DNA of 64,000 nucleotides from JBBQXK01 sp052387255 (GTDB lineage Bacteria; Pseudomonadota; Alphaproteobacteria; Rhodobacterales; Rhodobacteraceae). A program made the translations under genes and the position numbers. The notes under the pieces are model-generated. The model was not told the origin of the DNA. It saw only the letters and a program-made list of their open reading frames with translations, and did no database searches. Positions 52,907 to 61,973 of the stretch are shown in pieces; the first letter of the stretch is position 1; the number at the start of each line of letters is the position of its first letter. The stretch lies in assembly GCA_052387255.1 (NCBI GenBank), contig JBQTJI010000008.1:62001-126000 (forward strand), read 5' to 3'.

Positions 52907-53926
52907 TCAGTCGAACGTCCCGGTCACCCGCCCGAACAGCATGAACGCGCGCGCCGTCCGTGTCTCGGTCAGGTCCGCCAGTTCGGCATCGGTCGCGTTG
53001 CGGGCAAACTCCTGCAACGCATGGTCGAAGGTGCGCAGGAAATGGTGGCCCGCATCGCGGAACACCGGATCCTCGCGCATCCGCGCCGTGGTCAGCGCCA
53101 GGGACGAGCGGTCGCGGATGCCGCCCAGCGCGGCAATCGCCCGCCCGCGCTCGCCCGCCGCGAACCGCCGCCAGACCTCGGGGCGGGCGCGGTCGGGCTT
53201 GAGGTCGTCCATGTAGATGCCTTCCTGGCTCAGCAGGGTCAGCACGTCCTGCGCCGCGCGGATCAGCTTGGACGCGCGCCGGTCCTCCAGCGCCAGCCGC
53301 AGGGCGCGGAACCCCGCCTTGTCCTCGGCATTCTCGGGGAAATGCAGGGCGCGCACGAAATCGGCCACCGACAGGGGTTCCCGCAGGTCCTCGGCCGGGG
53401 TGCCCAGGGCCAGCGTGGGCTGTTCGGACGCAACCATCACCGGCAGCGCCAGCGCCGCCTTGCGGTCGGCCGAGGGCACCGACAGGCCGGTGTCGCGGCG
53501 CGAGGTGAACATGGCCAGCTGCGCCTCGGTCTGGCGCTGCGCCGCCGCAATCTCGTCCAGCCGCTTGTCCACCGCACTGCGGGTGGCCGCCAGCGCCCCG
53601 GTCTGCTGCGCCAGCACATAGGCGTGGCGCATCGCGTCCACCGCCACCTGCAGCCGCGCCGCCTCGTCCCGCAAGCTGCGGACCGACCGGGCGCTGGTCA
53701 CCGCGATCCACAACAGCGCCAACGGCATGAACACGACCAGCAGCGTCAGCGCCAGCCCGACCGGCCCCCCGGCCAGGCCCGGTGGCGACAGCGCCAGCGC
53801 CAGGCCCACGCCCCCTACCCACAGCACTGACAGCACGCCTGCCGCGATCTCGGTCGCGGGGCGCGGCGCGTCCGACTTGGCGGCATAGACGCCCAGGTCC
53901 AGCGGCTTGTCCTTCGTCTCGGTCAT
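52907..53926 (-). CDS. conserved hypothetical membrane protein
   Basis: The 339-residue protein has two hydrophobic helices (about 28-47 and 55-75), a coiled-coil-like segment (about 82-140), then a soluble helical domain. It matches a conserved Rhodobacterales family whose function I cannot name. It lies 34 bp downstream of greA on the same strand and may be cotranscribed with it. Confidence 0.78.
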   Translation of the reverse strand: MTETKDKPLDLGVYAAKSDAPRPATEIAAGVLSVLWVGGVGLALALSPPGLAGGPVGLALTLLVVFMPLALLWIAVTSARSVRSLRDEAARLQVAVDAMRHAYVLAQQTGALAATRSAVDKRLDEIAAAQRQTEAQLAMFTSRRDTGLSVPSADRKAALALPVMVASEQPTLALGTPAEDLREPLSVADFVRALHFPENAEDKAGFRALRLALEDRRASKLIRAAQDVLTLLSQEGIYMDDLKPDRARPEVWRRFAAGERGRAIAALGGIRDRSSLALTTARMREDPVFRDAGHHFLRTFDHALQEFARNATDAELADLTETRTARAFMLFGRVTGTFD

Positions 53927-53960
53927 GTCACCTTGCCCAACGGGCCCGACCGTGCCCCGG

Positions 53961-54431
53961 TCAGACGTAACGGATCGACACCACTTCGTAGGACCGCGTG
54001 CCCCCCGGCGTGCGCACCTCGACAGAATCGCCTTCGTCCTTGCCGATCAGGGCGCGGGCCAGGGGCGAGCGGATGTTCAGCAGGCCCGCCTCGATGTTGG
54101 CCTCGGTTTCGCCCACGATCTGATAGGTCTTCTCCTCGCCCGAATCCTCGTCCGACAGCCGCACCGTCGCGCCGAACTTGATCGCGCCCGACAGTTTGGT
54201 CGGGTCGATCACCTCGGCCTTGGACAGCACCGCCTCAAGCTCCTTGATCCGGCCCTCGATGAAGCTCTGCTTCTCGCGCGCGGCGTGGTACTCGGCGTTC
54301 TCCGACAGGTCGCCGTGCTCGCGCGCCTCGGCAATTGCGCGGATCACGGCCGGCCGCTCGACCGACTTCAGCACCTTCAATTCGTCGTCCAGCGCGGTGA
54401 ACCCGCCGCGCGTCATCGGGATCTTGTCCAT
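53961..54431 (-). CDS. greA: transcription elongation factor GreA
   Basis: The 156-residue GreA has an N-terminal coiled coil with the acidic tip EHGDLSENAEY (about 38-48) and a C-terminal FKBP-like domain ending SYEVVSIRYV. It rescues backtracked RNA polymerase by stimulating transcript cleavage. ATG 54431 (MDKIPMTRGGF) is the family start. Divergent from the ETF-QO gene across 236 bp. Confidence 0.96.
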   Translation of the reverse strand: MDKIPMTRGGFTALDDELKVLKSVERPAVIRAIAEAREHGDLSENAEYHAAREKQSFIEGRIKELEAVLSKAEVIDPTKLSGAIKFGATVRLSDEDSGEEKTYQIVGETEANIEAGLLNIRSPLARALIGKDEGDSVEVRTPGGTRSYEVVSIRYV

Positions 54432-54667
54432 CGTCGTCCGCCTGTGGCCCGGAAAAGGCAAAGGTCACGGGTTCCCCGACCCATGACCTGCCTTGCGTCC
54501 TGTCACATGACCCCGCCCGGACCGCAATTGCAAGGGGTCGCGGCCTGTGCGGGCGGGCATCTGCCGCGATGGCCGCGCGCGCAGGACGTGGTGTCGCAAT
54601 TGACGAAAGGATGCCCATGGGGCACATCCGGGCGTCAGACCGACCCAAGCGAAGGCAGGACAGGCGC

Positions 54668-56317
54668 ATGACCCAGGCGACCGACCGGGAAGAGATGGAA
54701 TATGACGTGGTCATCGTCGGCGCCGGGCCGTCGGGCCTGTCCGCCGCCATCCGGCTCAAGCAACTGGACCCCGAACGCAACGTCGTGGTGATCGAGAAGG
54801 GGTCAGAGGTCGGCGCGCACATCCTGTCGGGCGCGGTGCTGGACCCTTCGGGTCTCGACGCCCTGATTCCCGACTGGCGCGACCGCGGGGCACCCGTCAA
54901 GGTGCCGGTCACCCACGACAATTTCTACATGCTGGGGCCGGCCGGGCAGATCCGCATCCCCAACTGGCCGATGCCGCCCCTGATGAACAACCACGGCAAC
55001 TACATCGTCTCGATGGCCAACGTCTGCCGCTGGCTGGCCGAACAGGCCGAGGATCTGGGGGTCGAGATTTTCCCCGGCATGGCCGCGTCCTCGCTGGTCT
55101 ATGGCGACGATGGCCGGGTGCGCGGCGTGGTGGCGGGCGAGTTCGGGTTCAACGCCGACGGCACGCCGGGGCCGAACTACGAACCGGGGCTGGCCCTGAT
55201 CGGGAAATATGTCTTCCTGGGCGAGGGCGTGCGCGGGTCGCTGTCGAAAGAGGTGATGGCGAAGTTCGACCTGTCGGCGGGCAAGGACCCGCAGAAATTC
55301 GGCCTGGGGATGAAGGAAATCTGGGAAATCGACCCTGCCAAGCACCGCGAGGGCACCGTCACCCACACCATGGGCTGGCCTCTGGGCAAGAACGCGGGCG
55401 GCGGCAGCTTCATCTACCACCTCGAGAACAATCAGGTCTATGTGGGCTTCGTGGTACATCTGAACTACGCGAACCCGCACCTCTACCCCTACATGGAATT
55501 CCAGCGCTTCAAGCACCACCCGATGGTCGCCGACCTGCTCAAGGGCGGCAAGCGCGTGGCCTACGGGGCGCGGGCGATCAGCGAGGGCGGCTGGCAGTCG
55601 ATCCCCAAGATGGTCGCCCCGGGTGTGGCGCTCTTGGGCTGCAGCGCGGGTCTGGTGAACGTCCCCCGCATCAAGGGCAACCACAACGCCATGCTGTCGG
55701 GCATCGCGGCGGCCGAGGCGGCCCATGCCGCCATCGCTGCCGGGCGCGAGGGCGACGAACTGACCGCCTATGAAACCTCGGTGCGCGACGGGGCCATCGG
55801 CAAGGATTTGAAGAAGGTCCGCAACGTCAAACCCCTGTGGTCGCGCTATGGCCTGGTCGCTTCGCTGGTCGGCGGGGGCTTCGACATGTGGACCAACACG
55901 CTGGGTTTCTCGCTGTTCGGCACGCTGAAACACGGCAAGTCCGATGCCGAGGCCACCGGCAAGGCCGCCGACCACCAACCCATCGACTATCCCAAACCCG
56001 ATGGCGTGCTGTCCTTCGACCGGCTGACCAATGTCTCCTACAGCTTTACCAACCACGACGAGGACCAGCCCGCGCACTTGAAACTGCGTGACCCCTCGAT
56101 CCCCATCGCCATCAACCTGCCCCAATACGCCGAACCGGCGCAGAGGTACTGCCCGGCAGGCGTCTACGAGGTGATCGGCGAGGGTTCGGCGGCGCGGTTC
56201 CAGATCAACTTCCAGAACTGCGTCCACTGCAAGACCTGCGACATCAAGGACCCCAGCCAGAACATCAACTGGACCACGCCCATGGGCGGGGGCGGGCCGA
56301 ACTATCCCAACATGTGA
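54668..56317 (+). CDS. electron-transfer-flavoprotein:ubiquinone oxidoreductase
   Basis: The 549-residue membrane-associated flavo-iron-sulfur protein has FAD motif VVIVGAGPSGLSAAIRLKQL (about 14-33) and a C-terminal 4Fe-4S cluster region with CPAG and CVHCKTCDIKDPSQNINW. It passes electrons from ETF, and so from acyl-CoA dehydrogenases such as the one at 47836, into ubiquinone. A DUF1493-type gene follows with a one-base overlap. Confidence 0.97.
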   Translation: MTQATDREEMEYDVVIVGAGPSGLSAAIRLKQLDPERNVVVIEKGSEVGAHILSGAVLDPSGLDALIPDWRDRGAPVKVPVTHDNFYMLGPAGQIRIPNWPMPPLMNNHGNYIVSMANVCRWLAEQAEDLGVEIFPGMAASSLVYGDDGRVRGVVAGEFGFNADGTPGPNYEPGLALIGKYVFLGEGVRGSLSKEVMAKFDLSAGKDPQKFGLGMKEIWEIDPAKHREGTVTHTMGWPLGKNAGGGSFIYHLENNQVYVGFVVHLNYANPHLYPYMEFQRFKHHPMVADLLKGGKRVAYGARAISEGGWQSIPKMVAPGVALLGCSAGLVNVPRIKGNHNAMLSGIAAAEAAHAAIAAGREGDELTAYETSVRDGAIGKDLKKVRNVKPLWSRYGLVASLVGGGFDMWTNTLGFSLFGTLKHGKSDAEATGKAADHQPIDYPKPDGVLSFDRLTNVSYSFTNHDEDQPAHLKLRDPSIPIAINLPQYAEPAQRYCPAGVYEVIGEGSAARFQINFQNCVHCKTCDIKDPSQNINWTTPMGGGGPNYPNM

Positions 56318-56775
56318 TGGACCTGCGGGCGGACATCCTGGCCCTTCTGACCGACATGGGCGGACGCAGGCCCGATGACGCGGAACAGGCCGACATCATC
56401 GGGCGGTTCGGCATGGACGGTGACGACATCACCGAATTTCTGGATGCCTATTCCAGGCGGTTCAACGTCCGCCTCGACGGGCTGCTGTGGTACTTTCACC
56501 ACTTCGACGAGCCGCCCCTGTCGCGGCGGGTGTATGCCGTGGGGCCGGACGGGCATGACCTTCCGCTGATGCCGATCACGGTGGACATGCTGGTGGAAGG
56601 TGTCGAGACCGGCAAGTGGCCTTTGACCTATCCTGAACACCGCGAGCAGAACCGATGGTGGTCAACCCAGTGGGCTTTATTGGCTATGGTGTTCGCGGTC
56701 GCTATCCTGTTGGGCGCGGCTGTCGTGTTTTTTGGGTGCGCGGGACCGTGTGGGGGAAGCTTGGTGCTGCCTTGA
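56317..56775 (+). CDS. DUF1493-like protein with one membrane helix
   Basis: The 152-residue protein has an N-terminal half (GMDGDDITEFLDAYSRRFNV, about 32-51) resembling DUF1493, an acyl-carrier-like small domain, and a C-terminal membrane helix (about 118-140). Function unknown. ATG 56317 overlaps the preceding stop (TGATG), so it is translated with the ETF-QO gene. Confidence 0.75.
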   Translation: MDLRADILALLTDMGGRRPDDAEQADIIGRFGMDGDDITEFLDAYSRRFNVRLDGLLWYFHHFDEPPLSRRVYAVGPDGHDLPLMPITVDMLVEGVETGKWPLTYPEHREQNRWWSTQWALLAMVFAVAILLGAAVVFFGCAGPCGGSLVLP

Positions 56776-56883
56776 TGCTCCTTGTCGTGACATTCGCGCG
56801 AGCGATTGCCACGTTCGGGGGACCGTGATTGCCAGCGGCGGGGCGCAGGACTAGATTCCTGCAATCTGTCCCCGGAGTGCCCC

Positions 56884-58614
56884 ATGCCCCTGTCCCGCCC
56901 GCTTGTCGCCGCCGCCCTTGGTCTGGCTCTGCTGATGCCCAAGGCGGGATGGGCGGAAGAGGACGCCGGTGCCTACCTTGCCGCCCGTGTCGCCGGATCG
57001 AACGACGACTACCGCGAGGCGGCTGTCTGGTACACCCGCGCGCTGATCGCCGACCCGTCCAACGCCGCCCTGATGGACGGTGCCATCATCGCCCAGATCG
57101 CCGTCGGCAACATCCAGGGTGCCAAGGCCGTGGCCGAACGCATGCGCGCCACCGGGACCGACACGCAGGTGGCGCTGCTGGCGCTTGTCGCGGGCAAGGC
57201 AAAGGCGGGCGATTTTGCCGGCATGCTGGCCGACATCGAGGCAGGCCGCTCGGTGGGCAAGCTGATGGACAACCTGACCCGCGCCTGGGCCGAACTGGGG
57301 CAGGGCCGGATGTCCGAGGCCGTCCAGGAATTCGACGCCATCGCCGCCGCCCCCGGCATGCAGGTGTTCGGGCTGTACCACAAGGCGCTGGCCCTGGCCT
57401 CGGTTGGCGATTTCGAGGGGGCCGCCGCGATCATGGCCCAGCCCGAACAGGGCGGCTTTCGCGCGCAACGCCGGGGCATCATCGCCCACGTCCAGATGCT
57501 GAGCCAGCTTGAACGCAACGAGGATGCGCTCAAGGTCCTGGCCACCGCCTTCACCACCGACGTCGATCCCACCATCGCCGACCTGCGCGCGCGCCTGACG
57601 GCGGGCGAGGTGCTGCCCTGGACCATGGCGCGCAATGCCACCGACGGCATGGCCGAGGTGTTCTTCACCCTCGCCGCCGCCCTGAACGAAGAGGCCGAGG
57701 ACAACTATACCCTGCTCTACGCCCGCATCGCCAGTACCCTGCGCCCCGACCACGGCGAGGCGCTGCTGCTGACCGGGGCGCTTCTGGAGGATCTGCGCCA
57801 GTACGACCTGGCGGTCGAGACCTATGCCCGCATCCCGCCCGCCGACGGCGGCTATCTGGTCGCCGAGATCGGCCGTGCCCGCGCCCTGCAATCCGCCGAC
57901 AAGACCGAGGCGGCGCTCGAGGTGCTGCGCGCCCTGTCGCGCAGCCATGACACGCTGGCCACCGTGCACCTGGCCCTCGGCGACGCCCTGCGGCGCGAGG
58001 AACGCTGGGACGAGGCGGCGGCGGCCTATGACGCCGCCATCGCGCGCGCGGGAACCCCCCGGCCCGAACATTGGGCGATGTACTATAGCCGCGCCATCGC
58101 CAACGAACGGCTGAAGCGCTGGGACAAGGCCGAACCCGATTTCCGCCAGGCCCTCGCGCTCAACCCCGACCAGCCGCAGGTGCTCAACTACCTCGGCTAC
58201 AGCTATCTGGAACTGAACCGCAACCTCGACGAGGCGCTGGCGATGATCCAGCGCGCGGTCGAACTGTCACCCGATTCGGGCTACATCATCGACAGCCTGG
58301 CCTGGGGCCTGTTCCGCCTTGGCCGCTATGCCGAGGCCGTCGCACCGATGGAAAAGGCGTCGCTGCTGGAACCCGTCGATCCCGTGGTGACCGACCATCT
58401 GGGCGATGTCTACTGGGCCACGGGCCGCCGGATGGAGGCGCGGTTCCAGTGGCGCCGCGCGCTGTCCTTCGACCCCGAGGAAAAGGACGCCACCCGCATC
58501 CGCCAGAAGCTGGACATCGGCCTGGACGATGTGCTCAAGGCCGAAGGCGCACCGTCCCTGCAAGAGGTCGCGGCGGCAGAGGCCGCGCGCGTTCCGGCGA
58601 CGAATGACAACTAG
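56884..58614 (+). CDS. TPR-repeat protein with signal peptide
   Basis: This 576-residue protein has a signal peptide (cleavage near GWA-EE, residue 24) and at least eight tetratricopeptide-type helical repeats, including LNYLGYSYLELNRNLDEAL (about 440). It is likely periplasmic, acting as a scaffold. The TPR gene directly before ispE is a conserved alphaproteobacterial arrangement. Partner and function are unknown. Confidence 0.87.
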   Translation: MPLSRPLVAAALGLALLMPKAGWAEEDAGAYLAARVAGSNDDYREAAVWYTRALIADPSNAALMDGAIIAQIAVGNIQGAKAVAERMRATGTDTQVALLALVAGKAKAGDFAGMLADIEAGRSVGKLMDNLTRAWAELGQGRMSEAVQEFDAIAAAPGMQVFGLYHKALALASVGDFEGAAAIMAQPEQGGFRAQRRGIIAHVQMLSQLERNEDALKVLATAFTTDVDPTIADLRARLTAGEVLPWTMARNATDGMAEVFFTLAAALNEEAEDNYTLLYARIASTLRPDHGEALLLTGALLEDLRQYDLAVETYARIPPADGGYLVAEIGRARALQSADKTEAALEVLRALSRSHDTLATVHLALGDALRREERWDEAAAAYDAAIARAGTPRPEHWAMYYSRAIANERLKRWDKAEPDFRQALALNPDQPQVLNYLGYSYLELNRNLDEALAMIQRAVELSPDSGYIIDSLAWGLFRLGRYAEAVAPMEKASLLEPVDPVVTDHLGDVYWATGRRMEARFQWRRALSFDPEEKDATRIRQKLDIGLDDVLKAEGAPSLQEVAAAEAARVPATNDN

Positions 58615-58628
58615 GGTGCGACCGGTCC

Positions 58629-59483
58629 ATGAATCGCTTGCAGTCCGTCGCCACAGCCTTTGCCCCCGCCAAGGTCAACCTGACCCTGCATGTCACCGGC
58701 AGGCGCGACGACGGCTATCACCTGCTCGATTCGCTTGTGGTGTTCGCAGGCGTGGGCGACCGGCTGCGCTTCGCGCCCGCGCAGACCACGACGCTGACCA
58801 TCGGCGGCCCTTTCGCGGCAGGTGTCCCGACCGACGGCACGAACCTGATCCTGCGCGCGGCGGCGCTGATGGACGGCCCGATGGTCGCGATCCATCTGGA
58901 CAAGCGCCTGCCACCGGCCTCGGGCATCGGCGGCGGTTCTGCCGATGCCGCCGCAACGCTGCGCGCGCTGGCTGAAATGGGCGGACGGGCAAGACCGGAT
59001 TTCGACGCGGCGGTCCTTCGCATCGGCGCAGACCTGCCGGTCTGCCTGGCGGGGCGGCCCTGCCGCATGCAGGGCATCGGCGAACGCCTGTCCCCCGCCC
59101 CCGCCCTGCCGCCCGCCTGGCTGGTCCTGGTCAACCCCGGCGTCCCGGTGCCCACCGGCGCGGTCTTTGCCGCCCTGCAGGGCCGGTACGGTCCGGGAAT
59201 GGCCAACCTGCCCGACCGTTTCGACGATGTTCAGGCGCTGGCCCGATGGCTGGCCACGCAGCGCAACGACCTTCAGGCCCCCGCCCTCGCTCTCGCCCCC
59301 CCGGTGGCCGAGGCCCTTGCCGCCCTGTCGGCCCAGCGCGATTGCCTGCTGGCGCGGATGTCGGGGTCGGGCGGCACCTGTTTCGGGCTGTTCGCGGATG
59401 AGCCCAAGGCGCAGGCAGCGGCTGCCGGGATCATCTCGGCTGAACGCCAATGGTGGGCAGCGGCCGCATCCATACGGGCCTGA
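58629..59483 (+). CDS. ispE: 4-diphosphocytidyl-2-C-methyl-D-erythritol kinase
   Basis: The 284-residue GHMP kinase has PAKVNLTLHV (about 13) and the ATP loop PPASGIGGGSADAAA (about 95-109). It phosphorylates CDP-methylerythritol in the MEP isoprenoid pathway. It lies 14 bp after the TPR gene and likely shares its transcript. Normal length. Confidence 0.95.
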   Translation: MNRLQSVATAFAPAKVNLTLHVTGRRDDGYHLLDSLVVFAGVGDRLRFAPAQTTTLTIGGPFAAGVPTDGTNLILRAAALMDGPMVAIHLDKRLPPASGIGGGSADAAATLRALAEMGGRARPDFDAAVLRIGADLPVCLAGRPCRMQGIGERLSPAPALPPAWLVLVNPGVPVPTGAVFAALQGRYGPGMANLPDRFDDVQALARWLATQRNDLQAPALALAPPVAEALAALSAQRDCLLARMSGSGGTCFGLFADEPKAQAAAAGIISAERQWWAAAASIRA

Positions 59484-59489
59484 CACCCG

Positions 59490-59765
59490 TCAGGAGAGTG
59501 TCAGGACGACATCTTCACCGCGATCCTCGCGTGCCGATGCAAACGCCGACTGCATCTGAACAAGCAGGTCGTGCACTTTCGGCGTAGCCCTGCCCCGGAT
59601 CACCAGTTCCAATGGTCTGTCCAGACAAAGAAGTTCCCGCGAAAGTCCATCCGGCAGCGCATTCAGATTGCGCCCGTGCCAATCGGGCGCTTCCAAGGCG
59701 GTCAGCACGGCTTCCCACGCCTCGGCCTTGTCGGCCTAGTTGCTGCAGTCCAATTCGATCCGCAT
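59490..59765 (-). pseudogene. barstar-like inhibitor gene with an in-frame amber codon
   Basis: Read from ATG 59765 the frame is MRIELDCSN, then TAG at 59738-59736, then ADKAEAWEAVLTALEAP and on to a family-like end. Barstar-family proteins typically begin with such an ELDGS strand and continue through a PDW-x-GRNLDAL motif, here APDWHGRNLNAL. The stop therefore splits what looks like one protein of about 91 codons. Either it is a recent nonsense mutation, or translation restarts at GTG 59708 (72 residues, without the first strand), or the codon is read through. Barstars inhibit RNases; no barnase-like toxin is adjacent. Confidence 0.65.
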
Positions 59766-59779
59766 CGCCACCCCCTCTG

Positions 59780-59818
59780 AAAACAGAAAAACCCCCAGGG
59801 GCCAGGCCCGCGGGGGTT
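59780..59818 (-). terminator. rho-independent terminator of rpsU
   Basis: On the minus strand a stem built of CCCCCGCGGGCCTGG and CCCCTGGGGG is followed by TTTTTCTGTTTT. It lies about 40 bp after the rpsU stop, a textbook intrinsic terminator. Confidence 0.85.
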
Positions 59819-59859
59819 CATCGGCGGGCGGGTTGCCCCGCCCCGGGATCGGACTGGCC

Positions 59860-60066
59860 TTACAGACCGCCTTCACGCTGAAGTTTCTTCCGCGCGAGCT
59901 TGCGGGCACGACGGATCGCTTCCGCCTGTTCCCGCGCCCGTTTGACCGACGGTTTCTCGAAATGCTGCTTGAGCTTCATTTCGCGGAACACGCCTTCCCG
60001 CTGAAGTTTCTTCTTGAGCGCGCGAAGCGCCTGTTCGACGTTGTTGTCACGAACGCTGACCTGCAT
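59860..60066 (-). CDS. rpsU: 30S ribosomal protein S21
   Basis: The 68-residue basic protein (MQVSVRDNNVEQALRALKKK start) matches bS21. It binds near the 3' end of 16S rRNA and helps initiation. It has its own promoter (60122-60150), a leader with two small hairpins and an intrinsic terminator, so it is a monocistronic unit. ATG 60066 follows AAGGTGG with a hairpin in between. Confidence 0.96.
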   Translation of the reverse strand: MQVSVRDNNVEQALRALKKKLQREGVFREMKLKQHFEKPSVKRAREQAEAIRRARKLARKKLQREGGL

Positions 60067-60112
60067 GTGGTTTTCACCACCTTTCTAAGTTGGAGTTGCA
60101 CTGTTCTGTGCA
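60067..60112 (-). promoter_or_regulatory. structured rpsU leader
   Basis: In the rpsU 5' leader TGCAC-AGAACA-GTGCA (60112-60097) forms a 5-bp stem, and GTGGT-GAAA-ACCAC (60080-60067) forms a 5-bp stem capped by a GNRA tetraloop between the SD-like AAGG and the start codon. The second hairpin could hold SD and start at a suitable distance, or gate initiation. This is a structural reading only. Confidence 0.5.
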
Positions 60113-60121
60113 GGCGCGCGG

Positions 60122-60150
60122 TCTATAACAACACCTCAGGGGCTTGTCCA
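60122..60150 (-). promoter_or_regulatory. sigma70-type promoter of rpsU
   Basis: Reading leftwards, TGGACA (60150-60145) and TATAGA (60127-60122) are separated by exactly 17 bp, both five of six to consensus. The start of transcription would be near 60115, giving a leader of about 50 bases to rpsU. Confidence 0.65.
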
Positions 60151-60171
60151 CCTGCGGGATGGGAGAGGGCG

Positions 60172-60867
60172 ATGGAAACCGGGAACACGGCCGACACCGG
60201 CGATGCGGGCGCGCGCGTCCTGGCGGCGGCGCTGGGCCATGTGCCCTTCGACGGCTGGTCGGCCACGACCCTGCGGGCCGCTGCGGCAGATGCGGGCGTG
60301 GCCCTGGCGCTGGCGCAGGCCGTATACCCGCGCGGCGGGGTCGATCTGGCGCTGGCGTACCACCGGCAGGGCGACGCGGCCATGGCCGGGCAACTGGGCA
60401 GCGAAGACCTGGCCGCCCTGCGCTTTCGCGACCGCATCGCGCGGGCCGTGCGCCTCCGCCTGGAGCACGCCGACCGTGAACTGGTGCGGCGCGGGGCCAC
60501 TCTGTTCGCCCTGCCGATCCACGCGGCGGACGGGGCGCGGGCGGTCTGGGGCACGGCGGATACGATCTGGACCGCGCTTGGCGACACCGCCCGCGATTTC
60601 AGCTGGATGACCAAGCGCGCCACCCTGTCGGGGGTTTACGCGGCGACGGTCGTCTACTGGCTGGGCGACGACAGCCCCGGCCACCACGCCACCTGGGATT
60701 TCCTCGACCGCCGGATCGAGGATGTCATGCGCATCGAAAAGGCCAAGGCCGCCCTGCGCGACAACCCGCTGGCCCGGATGTTCGCGAACACCCCCCTGGC
60801 CAGGGCCGCCCAGAAATGGCGCGTGCCGGATGTGCCCGACGACCTGCCGGGCCGCTTCCGTCCCTGA
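60172..60867 (+). CDS. COQ9-family ubiquinone biosynthesis protein
   Basis: The 231-residue COQ9-like protein is a TetR-fold lipid-binding protein. It has an N-terminal helical region and the conserved GVYAATVVYWLGDDSPG and TWDFLDRRIEDVM segments (about 155-185). In eukaryotes and alphaproteobacteria COQ9 presents ubiquinone intermediates to the COQ7/UbiF step. ATG 60172 follows GGGAGAGGG. The quinone oxidoreductase starts 58 bp on. Confidence 0.9.
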   Translation: METGNTADTGDAGARVLAAALGHVPFDGWSATTLRAAAADAGVALALAQAVYPRGGVDLALAYHRQGDAAMAGQLGSEDLAALRFRDRIARAVRLRLEHADRELVRRGATLFALPIHAADGARAVWGTADTIWTALGDTARDFSWMTKRATLSGVYAATVVYWLGDDSPGHHATWDFLDRRIEDVMRIEKAKAALRDNPLARMFANTPLARAAQKWRVPDVPDDLPGRFRP

Positions 60868-60925
60868 GGGTTGCCGTCCACGCCCGGCTCTGGCACGCAG
60901 GGACCACCCGGAACGCGAGGAACCG

Positions 60926-61918
60926 ATGCCCGTCCTGCCCCACACCATGACCGCCGTCGCCATCACCGCCCCCGGCGGCCCCGAGGTGCTGCAACCCGCC
61001 GAGGTGCCGGTGCCCGTGCCCGGCCATGGCCAGATCGTGGTCCGCCTGGCCTACGCCGGCGTCAACCGCCCCGATGCCCTGCAGCGCGCCGGGGCCTATG
61101 CGCCGCCACCCGGCGCTTCGCCCCTGCCGGGTCTCGAAGGGGCCGGGCACATCGTGGCCCTGGGCGCGGGCGTCACCCGCTGGCGCGAGGGCGACGCGGT
61201 CTGTGCGCTGTTCCCCGGCGGGGCCTATGCCGAATACGCCGTGACCCACGCCGACCACGCCCTGCCCATCCCGCCGGGGCTGTCCCTGCGCGACGCCGCC
61301 TGCCTGCCCGAGACCACCTTCACCGTCTGGTCGAACATGGTCACGCGCGGCGGCCTGGCGGCGGGCGAGCGGTTCCTGATCCACGGCGGCACGTCCGGCA
61401 TCGGCACCACCGCCATCCAGATCGCCGCCGCCCTGGGCGCGCGCGTCTTTGCCACCGCCGGATCGCCCGAGAAATGTCAGGCCTGCCTGAACCTCGGGGC
61501 CGAGCGAGCGATGGACTACCGCACCGAGGACTGGCAGGCCATCGTCAAGGCGGAAGGCGGGGCGAACCTGATCCTCGACATGGTCGGCGGCCCCTACCTG
61601 CCGCGCAACGTGCGCGCCCTGGCCGATGACGGCCGCCTCGTGCAGATCGCCTTCCTGCAGGGCCCCAAGGTCGAACTGAACTTCGCCGAGGTGATGATGC
61701 GCCGCCTGACCATCACCGGATCGACGATGCGCCCGCAGTCCGACCTCGCCAAGGCCCGCATCGCCGCCGTCGTCGAGGCCCGCGTCTGGCCGCTGCTGCA
61801 AGGCGGCCGGATGCGCGTGGTGATCGACAGCGAATACCCGCTGGTCGAGGCATCCAAGGCCCATGCCCGCATGGAAAGCTCGGGCCACATCGGCAAGATC
61901 GTGCTGAAGGTCGAATAG
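60926..61918 (+). CDS. PIG3-type NAD(P)H quinone oxidoreductase
   Basis: The 330-residue zinc-less medium-chain dehydrogenase/reductase of the PIG3/QOR family has ITAPGGPEVLQPAEVPVP at the start and the cofactor loop IHGGTSGIGTTAIQIAAALG (about 152-171). It reduces quinones with NADPH. ATG 60926 follows GAGGA at a normal distance. Confidence 0.92.
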   Translation: MPVLPHTMTAVAITAPGGPEVLQPAEVPVPVPGHGQIVVRLAYAGVNRPDALQRAGAYAPPPGASPLPGLEGAGHIVALGAGVTRWREGDAVCALFPGGAYAEYAVTHADHALPIPPGLSLRDAACLPETTFTVWSNMVTRGGLAAGERFLIHGGTSGIGTTAIQIAAALGARVFATAGSPEKCQACLNLGAERAMDYRTEDWQAIVKAEGGANLILDMVGGPYLPRNVRALADDGRLVQIAFLQGPKVELNFAEVMMRRLTITGSTMRPQSDLAKARIAAVVEARVWPLLQGGRMRVVIDSEYPLVEASKAHARMESSGHIGKIVLKVE

Positions 61919-61973
61919 GCGCAGGGCACGGGCTGCGTGGGCACCCTCCCCCCGACGGCGGCGCACCCCGCCC

